A stretch of DNA of 12,786 bases from DAOVRL01 sp964459805 (GTDB lineage: Bacteria > Planctomycetota > Phycisphaerae > Sedimentisphaerales > Anaerobacaceae). The position numbers were made by a program, and so were the translations under genes. This document shows positions 8,017 to 12,786 of this stretch, piece after piece. The stretch lies in assembly GCA_964459805.1 (NCBI GenBank), contig CAYWOD010000098.1, positions 1-12,786 on the forward strand, written 5' to 3'. Position 1 is the stretch's first letter. Each line of letters begins with the position of its first letter. The notes below the pieces were generated by a model. That model did not search any database and was not told the DNA's origin. It worked only from the letters and a program-made list of their open reading frames with translations.

Positions 8017-9753
8017 ATGACTTATCTTATTGCCGGTACGGGCGCTGACATTTCTGGTCATCCCGGTTTGAATTTGGCCTTGTTGTTCGGACTGATTGTC
8101 CTCGGCGGGGTTCTGGGCTCGCGCCTTTTTCAACGGTTTCACATACCGCAGGTTGTCGGCTGTGTCGTAGTCGGCATCTTTCTCGGACAGGACGTTTTCA
8201 ATATCATAACCGTTGAGAGGATCGAGTCACTCGAGCCGTTCACAATGTTTGCGTTGGGGATTATCGGCTTCATGATCGGCGCCGAGCTGCGGGCGGAGGT
8301 CTTCAAAAAGTACGGCAGGCAGTTCTTCATAATACTCCTATCACAGGGTTTTGGAGCTTTTGTGCTGGTGTCGATTGCGACTTCGGCGGTGGCCTGGCTC
8401 GTGCTGCCCTCGTTAGTTCAGGGGCTGACACCGACAGACCGGCTGGCAATGTCGATTGCCGTGGGGCTTGTGCTCGGTGCTATCGCCTCGGCTACGGCTC
8501 CGGCGTCCACGGTCAATGTCTTGTGGGAGTATAAAACAAGAGGACCCCTTACCGCGGCGATACTTGCCATTGTGGCGCTGGATGATGCCCTGGCGCTGTT
8601 GCTCTATCGCGGCGCCGCCACGGGCGCCAAGGCGCTTCTTGGCACTTCAGAACGTTCTGTTCTGCTCACGACAGGAGTCCTCCTGGGGGAGATTTTGGGC
8701 ACAATCCTGTTGGGATTCCTGGCGGGCGTAATGTTATACTTTCTGCTGAAATTCATCAGAGCCGAAGACAAAATCCTGGAAGCTTCGATAGCCAGCCTTT
8801 TGCTTGTTGTGGGAATATGCATGATCGCCGGGGTCGATCCGATTTTGCCGGCAATGGTGTTCGGGATAACAATGGCAAATTTGGCGCCTCGTCAGAGCAA
8901 GAGTGTTTTTGAGCTTATCAAGAAGTTCTCGCCTCCGATATATATTTCTTTTTTTGTATTGGCCGGGGCGCACATTGAGCTTGGCAGATTAGCGTCTTCG
9001 ACGGCTGCGATTACGGCGGCGTATATTTCGTGTCGGGTTGGCGGCAAGGTGTTGGGGGCGTGGCTCGGCGCCAGGCACTCTGGTGCACCGGCTGTCGTTC
9101 GTAAATACCTCGGAATGTGTCTGCTTCCTCAGGCTGGTGTGGCTATCGGCCTTGCTATTTTATCGGGTCAGATGTTCAGCCCGGAATTCGGCAAAATTGT
9201 TATTACGGTTGTTATGACCGAAACGTTTATCATAGAATTACTCGGGCCGATTCTGGTGAAGGTAGGTGTCAAGAAGGCGGGCGAAGTGGGGATGAACGTT
9301 ACCGAAGAGGACCTGATAAAAATGTACACGGTAGGGGATGTTATGGACGCCAAGCCGACAAGCATCCCTCACGACTTGTCGCTGCACGAGATTCTCGAGG
9401 TCTTCAGCGCAAGCGACGGCGTCTATTATCCGGTCATCGACGGTGAATCCCGGATTGTAGGGACCATCACCATAGGGGGCATCAAGGAGATGTTCGCAAA
9501 TCAGGATGTTGCCGCCTGGCTGCTGGCCTGTGACGTTGCCGAGCCTGTGCGGGACAAGACGACGCCCGATGCGCCGCTTGAAGAGGTTATGGAGCAAATG
9601 AGGCGATACCATCTGGAGAATTTGCCCGTTGTGGCCGGTGACAATAGTGATGAGCTTGTTGGCGTTCTGGACTATTCCAGGACGCTGCGCAACATAAGTG
9701 CCGAAGTGCTGCGCAGGCGTAAGACAGCGGACGGACAGGCGGCGGCAGGCTAA
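8017..9753 (+). CDS. CPA2-type cation/proton antiporter with divergent CBS pair, copy 3
   Basis: The protein is 578 residues from ATG 8017; a GTG at 8008 would add three residues, but alignment with copy 2 favours 8017. No clear ribosome site is present. The membrane domain is very like copy 2, sharing 'RGAATGAKAL', 'LPQAGVAIGLAI', the TAP form of the helix motif ('ASATAPAST') and 'AGAHIELG'. The aspartate pair 'ALDDALAL' is intact. The CBS region (~440-565) is clearly different from the other two: about 53 of 131 positions match copy 2, with 'YYPVID' in place of 'YYAVVD/YYSVVD' and a changed end 'AEVLRRRKTADG'. It therefore probably senses a different ligand or has relaxed constraint. It ends the antiporter array; rnpA follows 44 nt later after an AT-rich tract. 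Confidence 0.9.
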   Translation: MTYLIAGTGADISGHPGLNLALLFGLIVLGGVLGSRLFQRFHIPQVVGCVVVGIFLGQDVFNIITVERIESLEPFTMFALGIIGFMIGAELRAEVFKKYGRQFFIILLSQGFGAFVLVSIATSAVAWLVLPSLVQGLTPTDRLAMSIAVGLVLGAIASATAPASTVNVLWEYKTRGPLTAAILAIVALDDALALLLYRGAATGAKALLGTSERSVLLTTGVLLGEILGTILLGFLAGVMLYFLLKFIRAEDKILEASIASLLLVVGICMIAGVDPILPAMVFGITMANLAPRQSKSVFELIKKFSPPIYISFFVLAGAHIELGRLASSTAAITAAYISCRVGGKVLGAWLGARHSGAPAVVRKYLGMCLLPQAGVAIGLAILSGQMFSPEFGKIVITVVMTETFIIELLGPILVKVGVKKAGEVGMNVTEEDLIKMYTVGDVMDAKPTSIPHDLSLHEILEVFSASDGVYYPVIDGESRIVGTITIGGIKEMFANQDVAAWLLACDVAEPVRDKTTPDAPLEEVMEQMRRYHLENLPVVAGDNSDELVGVLDYSRTLRNISAEVLRRRKTADGQAAAG

Positions 9754-9754
9754 T

Positions 9755-9781
9755 AGATTTAAGATTTCAAGTTTCAGATTT
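9755..9781 (+). repeat. AT-rich AGATTT repeat tract between antiporter 3 and rnpA
   Basis: AGATTT occurs at 9755-9760, 9762-9767 and 9776-9781, joined by 'CAAGTTTC' and trailed by CACATTT. The base composition contrasts sharply with the GC-rich genes on either side. It could be a degenerate simple repeat or part of the rnpA promoter/leader; no clear -35/-10 pair was found. Confidence 0.5.
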
Positions 9782-9797
9782 CACATTTTACTGAGCT

Positions 9798-10256
9798 ATG
9801 ATGAAGCGATTTTCCTTCCCGAAGGCGAAAAGGCTGCTCAGCAACAAGCAGTTCAAGAGGGTTCTGGCTCGTGGTATGAGTGCGCGCAATGGTTTGCTTA
9901 TTGTCTATATGGCGGAGAATGTGTGTGGTTATCCGCGTCTTGGTGTTTCTGTCGGCAAATCCTGCGGAAATGCCGTTGTTCGGAATCGGTTCAAAAGACT
10001 GCTGCGGGAGGCTTTTCGGCAAAGTCAGGACCGGATTCCGCGAGATTTCGATTACGTGCTCATGAATTCGCCCCGGTGGTTGAAGAAGTCGCAAGAATCT
10101 GAGGGGCGAGGGACATCGACGGGGCCAACGCTTGAACAGGTAGAGGCCTCATTTTTGAGTCTGATAACCGCAGCGGTTGAAAAAGCGGGTAAGCGGGACA
10201 AAGCCGATGCGAGACCGCCGAGTGATTGCACAGAAAATGGCGAACAGCGGGCATAA
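9798..10256 (+). CDS. rnpA: Ribonuclease P protein component
   Basis: The 152-residue basic protein is the protein cofactor of RNase P, which binds the catalytic RNA and helps process the 5' end of pre-tRNAs in the cytoplasm. The N-terminal 'FSFPKAKRLLSNKQFKRVL' matches the usual RnpA start, 'YPRLGVSVGKSCGNAVVRN' is the central strand, and 'RNRFKRLLREAFR' (62-74) is the family signature helix. Compared with typical RnpA of ~110-130 residues, a Ser/Gly/Thr-rich insert (~96-110) separates the core from the last helix ('TLEQVEASFLSLITAAV'), and a charged ~20-residue tail follows. ATG ATG at 9798 has only a weak GAG upstream. The usual partners rpmH (before) and yidC (after) are absent here; it sits between an antiporter gene and a MerR-type regulator. 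Confidence 0.92.
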   Translation: MMKRFSFPKAKRLLSNKQFKRVLARGMSARNGLLIVYMAENVCGYPRLGVSVGKSCGNAVVRNRFKRLLREAFRQSQDRIPRDFDYVLMNSPRWLKKSQESEGRGTSTGPTLEQVEASFLSLITAAVEKAGKRDKADARPPSDCTENGEQRA

Positions 10257-10306
10257 AAACTTATTATCTACCACGAATCACCCGATAAAATAAACGAACG
10301 CAGGCC

Positions 10307-10410
10307 CGGAACGCTGTGGGTCTTGGCCTTGAGAGGTCATAAGTTCCGAGTTAAGCGGTGTACGTCAAATTTGGCCCCCGTCGTTTTGCCTTGCAAAAAC
10401 GAAGCAACGG
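10307..10410 (+). other. Structured intergenic RNA candidate in the 182-nt rnpA-merR spacer
   Basis: The spacer 10257-10438 holds no gene. Two stem-loops are visible. In the first, CGGAAC (10307-10312) pairs with GTTCCG (10343-10348) and encloses GGCCT/AGGTC (10325-10329/10334-10338, loop TGAG). In the second, CGTTTTGC (10382-10389) pairs with GCAAAAACG (10393-10401, one bulged A, loop CTT), flanked by CCGT/ACGG (10378-10381/10407-10410). There is no T-tract after the second hairpin, so it is not an ordinary terminator. It does not match a riboswitch, SRP RNA, 6S RNA or rnpB that I know. It may be a leader of the regulator gene or a small RNA; chance pairing is possible. Confidence 0.35.
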
Positions 10411-10427
10411 TAGTCGGCAGCGTAAAT

Positions 10428-10432
10428 GAGGA
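10428..10432 (+). promoter_or_regulatory. Shine-Dalgarno GAGGA supporting a TTG start at 10439
   Basis: GAGGA ends 6 nt before TTG 10439. An in-frame TGA at 10433-10435 blocks any start further upstream in this frame, and the ATG at 10432 is in a different frame, so TTG is the first possible start codon that keeps the whole DNA-binding domain. Confidence 0.6.
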
Positions 10433-10438
10433 TGAACC

Positions 10439-10699
10439 TTGAGTCAAAAGGGCGAATTAGCACCGATAGGAGCAGCGGCAAAAAAAGCTGGCATTTCGCG
10501 GCAATCTCTGCAATATTACCTTATGGTTGGTTTGCTTGAGCCGACGGACGTTACGCCGACGGGCAGGCGGCTTTTTGACAACAAAGGTATTGAGCGGGTA
10601 AAACTGATAAAGAGACTTAACGAGAGCGGCTATCCTTTGCGTGCGATAAGGGAGTTGTTTATGGAAGGCCGTACTGATTTGAAAGGGTCCGAACAGTGA
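10439..10699 (+). CDS. Small MerR-type helix-turn-helix protein (single domain, TTG start)
   Basis: The product is 86 residues. Residues ~8-30 ('IGAAAKKAGISRQSLQYYL') are the MerR-type helix-turn-helix, 'VGLLEP' and 'PTGRRLFD' (40-47) give the turn and wing, and 'IERVKLIKRLNESGYPLRAIREL' is the second helical part of the DNA-binding domain. Normal MerR proteins add a coiled coil and an effector domain (total ~110-300 residues); here only the winged helix and ~13 tail residues exist, so no ligand-sensing part is visible. It begins with TTG, which implies low expression. Its TGA stop overlaps the GTG of the next gene (GTGA, 10696-10699), so the two are translationally coupled. It could be an autoregulator of this pair, or a nucleoid or adaptor-type protein; which promoter it binds is unknown. 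Confidence 0.8.
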   Translation: MSQKGELAPIGAAAKKAGISRQSLQYYLMVGLLEPTDVTPTGRRLFDNKGIERVKLIKRLNESGYPLRAIRELFMEGRTDLKGSEQ

Positions 10700-11721
10700 G
10701 TGACTATGAGACCATCCAGAGAAGGCGCAATATTATCGTGGGCGTTTTTGTGGTAGGTGGCATGTGTGCTCTTGTGTGGCTGATCTTCAAGTTCGGGGAT
10801 TTGCCCGGAGTGGTGGGCAAGATGGGGTCCTATCAGCTGCTTGTTCAATTCCCGACGGCGTCGGGAGTGCAGCGGGACACCCCCGTGCGCTTTTGCGGCT
10901 ACCAAATAGGCAGGGTGACGGATGTAGAGTCGCCCAAGGCAATGAGGGACCTAAAGACCGGCGCCTTTTACCACCAGACATTGGTTGTGCTCAGTGTTGA
11001 CAAGAAGTACAACGATATTCCCGCGAATGTGGAGGTAAAACTGATGACTCGCGGCTTGGGCAGCAGTTACATTGAGCTGAAGCTTGCGCGTTATGATGTC
11101 AACAAGCCCACGGAGCCTTTGTTGGAGCAAGGCAGTAAGCTGCAGGGCTCGGCCGGCGTGACGAGCGAGTTCTTCCCGGCCGAAAGCCAGAAGAAACTTG
11201 ACGATTTGGTCACGAGCCTGATCACGCTCATAGACAACGCCAACGAAGTCATTGGCGACCCCAATAATAAAGAGAATTTCAGAACAACTATGGCTAATCT
11301 GGCGGAGGCATCGAAAGAGGCTACCGACAGGCTGCGGCAGACAAAGAAGACCTTGGGGCAAGTTGAGGGGACCCTGGAGGCTGCTTCGGCGGCAATTGAG
11401 GAAGCCCGACCTACAATTGAAGAGTTCCGGAAACTTGCCGCTGCCGGTCGTGAGACGCTCAAAAGCACCGATGCCAAGGCCGAAAGGCTTGTTACCGCGT
11501 TGGTCGATACGAGCGGCCAGCTCAGTAAGTCGCTTTCTGAGGTGCGGGTGATTCTGGAGAAGGTAAACAGCGGGCAGGGCTCCGCCGGTAGATTCCTCAA
11601 TGATGGGAAATTCTACGAGGGTCTGCTTGACAATGCCGAGCAGATGGAAATGCTGTTGAAAGAGATAAAGGCGTTTGTGTCGCGGGCCCGTGAGAAGGGC
11701 GTGCCCATCAAGTTGAAGTGA
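10696..11721 (+). CDS. MCE/MlaD-family lipid-transport protein
   Basis: The protein is 341 residues with a GTG start inside the overlap with the regulator gene. Residues ~11-31 are one N-terminal membrane helix preceded by Arg residues (cytoplasmic N-terminus, remainder in the periplasm). Residues ~43-130 are an MCE domain, with 'GSYQLLVQFPTASGVQRDTPV' at its start and 'GYQIGRVTDV' following. A long alpha-helical coiled-coil region (~160-340) contains 'GQGSAGRFLNDGKFYEGL' (293-310), a motif common near the C-terminus of MlaD-like proteins. MlaD homologues form hexameric rings that bind phospholipid and pass it between inner and outer membranes with the ABC permease MlaE and ATPase MlaF. Neither partner is found in this window, so it must use components encoded elsewhere. 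Transcription likely ends at the hairpin 65 nt downstream. Confidence 0.88.
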   Translation: MSDYETIQRRRNIIVGVFVVGGMCALVWLIFKFGDLPGVVGKMGSYQLLVQFPTASGVQRDTPVRFCGYQIGRVTDVESPKAMRDLKTGAFYHQTLVVLSVDKKYNDIPANVEVKLMTRGLGSSYIELKLARYDVNKPTEPLLEQGSKLQGSAGVTSEFFPAESQKKLDDLVTSLITLIDNANEVIGDPNNKENFRTTMANLAEASKEATDRLRQTKKTLGQVEGTLEAASAAIEEARPTIEEFRKLAAAGRETLKSTDAKAERLVTALVDTSGQLSKSLSEVRVILEKVNSGQGSAGRFLNDGKFYEGLLDNAEQMEMLLKEIKAFVSRAREKGVPIKLK

Positions 11722-11786
11722 TGCCGCTGCGGCCGATTGTCTTGTCACCATCAGGCCGTATGGCGACCCACAATATGCCACGATAA

Positions 11787-11816
11787 AAAGAGCCGGCCGG
11801 TAAAGGCCGGCTCTTT
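11787..11816. terminator. Strong bidirectional hairpin terminator
   Basis: A 12-bp perfect stem, AAAGAGCCGGCC (11787-11798) and GGCCGGCTCTTT (11805-11816), has loop GGTAAA. It lies 65 nt after the MlaD stop and 54 nt past the end of the minus-strand gene. On the minus strand the stem runs into TTTTT, so it may terminate both convergent units. Confidence 0.85.
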
Positions 11817-11870
11817 CTCATTCACAGCCGGGATTTCTCTTGAACGGGAATCTACGGCTCCCACTTGCCA

Positions 11871-12509
11871 CTACTTCTTGATATTTGCAGTGACTATCAA
11901 AAACACCACCGTCTCCTGACCCTGAGTCGCTCCAACTAAGGTCGGGTCTCCCGGATCAAGAAACAGTCTGCTGGACCAAGTTCTTTCTACAACTGTAGGC
12001 CCTATGTCATCATCAGCGTGGCTTTCTTCCAGACCACTGTGCTTGAAATCCAATTCCAGAAATATCCTTCCCTCACGTTGGATTTCCGCCACAGCCATAA
12101 GAGACGTGCCAAGGTCCATGTACTCCAACTTCCTCTGTTTTAACGGACCCACGTAGAAGCCCTGCCGGACAATCGAATCTGTCTTTGCTCGGTCGCCTTG
12201 GCCAACTGCCACCTTTGCGCCCGCTGTAACTGCTCCAGCGTCACGTTCCTTCAAGCATTTGAGAATGTGGTCCACGGAAACTGATTTAGACCCTTCACTA
12301 ATTGCAGGCGCGCCCAAATCATACAGTTCTGAAAGCTGCACCTGCACCATGAACGCTTCCACCAGGATCACTGAGTCCTTGTGCGGGTCTTTGGCCTGCT
12401 CAAGGCGCTTCACCGGGGCCGGAGCTGCCTTCCCGGCAGAATGCCCCCCCAGGCACAGAGCCAGAAAGACCACACCAGCCAAAATCGCTATGGTTCTTGC
12501 CGATCTCAT
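11871..12509 (-). CDS. Secreted secretin-domain-like protein of unknown role
   Basis: The protein is 212 residues from ATG 12507-12509 (an ATG at 12513-12515 adds two). Residues ~3-26 form a signal peptide ('TIAILAGVVFLALCLGG'), possibly with a lipobox-like cysteine. The mature part follows the pattern of the secretin core (GspD/PilQ, PF00263-like): 'SVILVEAFMVQVQLSELYDLG' like the first strand, 'ILKCLKERDAGAV' like the next helix, 'YMDLGTSLMAVAEIQREGRIFLELDF' like the 'vGv.L.v.P.i..dg.i.l.l' strands, and 'ETVVFLIVTANI' like the last strand. It lacks the N0-N3 domains and the 'VPxLGDIPxLGxLF' gate motif, so it cannot make an ordinary secretin pore. Function is unknown; the similarity is by eye and needs a profile search. 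It is transcribed toward the terminator, convergent with the MlaD operon. Confidence 0.75.
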   Translation of the reverse strand: MRSARTIAILAGVVFLALCLGGHSAGKAAPAPVKRLEQAKDPHKDSVILVEAFMVQVQLSELYDLGAPAISEGSKSVSVDHILKCLKERDAGAVTAGAKVAVGQGDRAKTDSIVRQGFYVGPLKQRKLEYMDLGTSLMAVAEIQREGRIFLELDFKHSGLEESHADDDIGPTVVERTWSSRLFLDPGDPTLVGATQGQETVVFLIVTANIKK

Positions 12510-12517
12510 TGTCATTT

Positions 12518-12523
12518 CTCCTT
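12518..12523 (-). promoter_or_regulatory. Shine-Dalgarno AAGGAG for the secretin-like gene
   Basis: On the minus strand AAGGAG lies 8 nt before the ATG at 12509 but only 2 nt before the ATG at 12515, so the inner start is preferred. No clear -35/-10 pair was found further upstream. Confidence 0.7.
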
Positions 12524-12786
12524 TCCAAATCTCGTTCTAAAGGCTTGTGCAAAATTCATAATCTCTTTCTATGAGCTTGAGTCGCTTCCCACCATAATAG
12601 GCGCAAAACAGTGTCCCGGTCACGCAGAAATTTCAAAGGAGCAAAGACGCCGGAAGTTTCGGGCCGGATCTGATAAGATAGTGTATTCGACGGTTTTGTG
12701 CCGTTAGTGAGCCATCTGCGGGAAAATCCAGGCTTAGAGAGTTCGCTTCTTTCCACCCACCAGTCGAAAAGAGGCTTACGCTACAC
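12524..12786. other. Right-end stretch without a supportable gene
   Basis: This stretch precedes the minus-strand secretin-like gene and should hold its promoter, but no convincing -35/-10 pair stands out. A 66-codon minus-strand frame with a GTG start (12556-12756) has no ribosome site and no family resemblance I recognise; I do not call it a gene. No tRNA, hairpin terminator or insertion-sequence end is seen. Confidence 0.4.

Larger units (their letters stand above)
4526..9753 (+). repeat. Tandem triplication of antiporter-CBS genes
   Basis: Three full-length, intact, same-strand paralogues lie head to tail with spacers of 29 nt and 39 nt to the preferred starts. Protein-level similarity is strong but the DNA has diverged, so the duplications are old and all copies appear maintained under selection. 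The order of relatedness differs between the membrane and CBS parts. Confidence 0.85.

Noticed and set aside
4526..9753. Triplicated antiporters as an assembly artefact
   Set aside because: The three copies differ throughout at DNA and protein level and each is intact, which a collapsed or duplicated assembly would not give.
9698..10102. 134-codon plus-strand frame overlapping antiporter 3 and rnpA
   Set aside because: It crosses from one real gene to another in a different frame; rnpA in its own frame carries the family signature.
10951..11781. 276-codon open frame on the minus strand over the MlaD-like gene
   Set aside because: The plus-strand MCE protein has clear domain motifs and a coupled start; the minus-strand frame reads almost into the terminator and shows no recognisable domain.
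11737..11919. 60-codon plus-strand frame after the MlaD-like gene
   Set aside because: It runs through the terminator hairpin and into the end of the opposing gene, with no ribosome site.
12524..12600. Sigma70 promoter for the minus-strand gene (for example TATTAT or TATGAA as -10)
   Set aside because: No partner -35 hexamer at 16-18 bp with reasonable consensus match was found.
12556..12756. 66-codon minus-strand frame with GTG start
   Set aside because: No ribosome site, no recognised similarity, and Arg/Trp-rich random-like composition; left as non-coding, though a remnant of a mobile element cannot be excluded.

Overview
The window (about 12.8 kb, moderately GC-rich, double-stranded bacterial chromosome) looks like a Planctomycetota genome, most likely a Phycisphaerae-type relative. 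This is inferred from gene content: a Gfo/Idh/MocA oxidoreductase beside a Tat-exported sugar-isomerase-like TIM barrel, a ceramidase-like module, a secreted sialate O-acetylesterase, and rnpA away from rpmH. No rRNA, tRNA, CRISPR array, transposase or phage gene was seen.

Layout. (1) Positions 1-2701, plus strand: the 3' end of a Gfo/Idh/MocA oxidoreductase gene, then a long gene encoding a Tat signal, a xylose-isomerase-like TIM barrel and a neutral-ceramidase-like hydrolase in one uninterrupted frame. (2) 2702-2941: an intergenic stretch with a good sigma70-type promoter (TTGGCA, 17 bp, TATAGT) and, just upstream, a 10-bp direct repeat at exactly 20-bp spacing that looks like an operator. 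(3) 2942-9753: a secreted SGNH sialate O-acetylesterase followed after 18 nt by three consecutive paralogous CPA2-type cation/proton antiporters, each with a C-terminal CBS pair. (4) 9754-11721: a short AT-rich repeat tract, rnpA, a 182-nt structured-looking spacer, then a TTG-started single-domain MerR-type regulator overlapping an MCE/MlaD lipid-transport gene by 4 nt (GTGA). A strong, probably bidirectional hairpin terminator follows. (5) 11871-12509, minus strand: a small secreted protein that resembles the secretin (GspD/PilQ) core domain without its N-domains, converging on the terminator. The last ~260 bp hold no gene I can support.

The left part reads as a glycan or glycolipid catabolic locus: periplasmic deacylation/de-O-acetylation plus sugar oxidation/isomerisation. 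The antiporters are probably cotranscribed with the esterase and would handle Na+ or K+/H+ exchange under CBS-mediated control. The most unusual features are the fused isomerase-ceramidase protein, the antiporter triplication and the stand-alone secretin-like protein. In the triplication, the membrane domains and CBS domains give opposite relatedness orders, and copies 2 and 3 have lost a conserved membrane aspartate. No clear previously undescribed defence-type system is visible.
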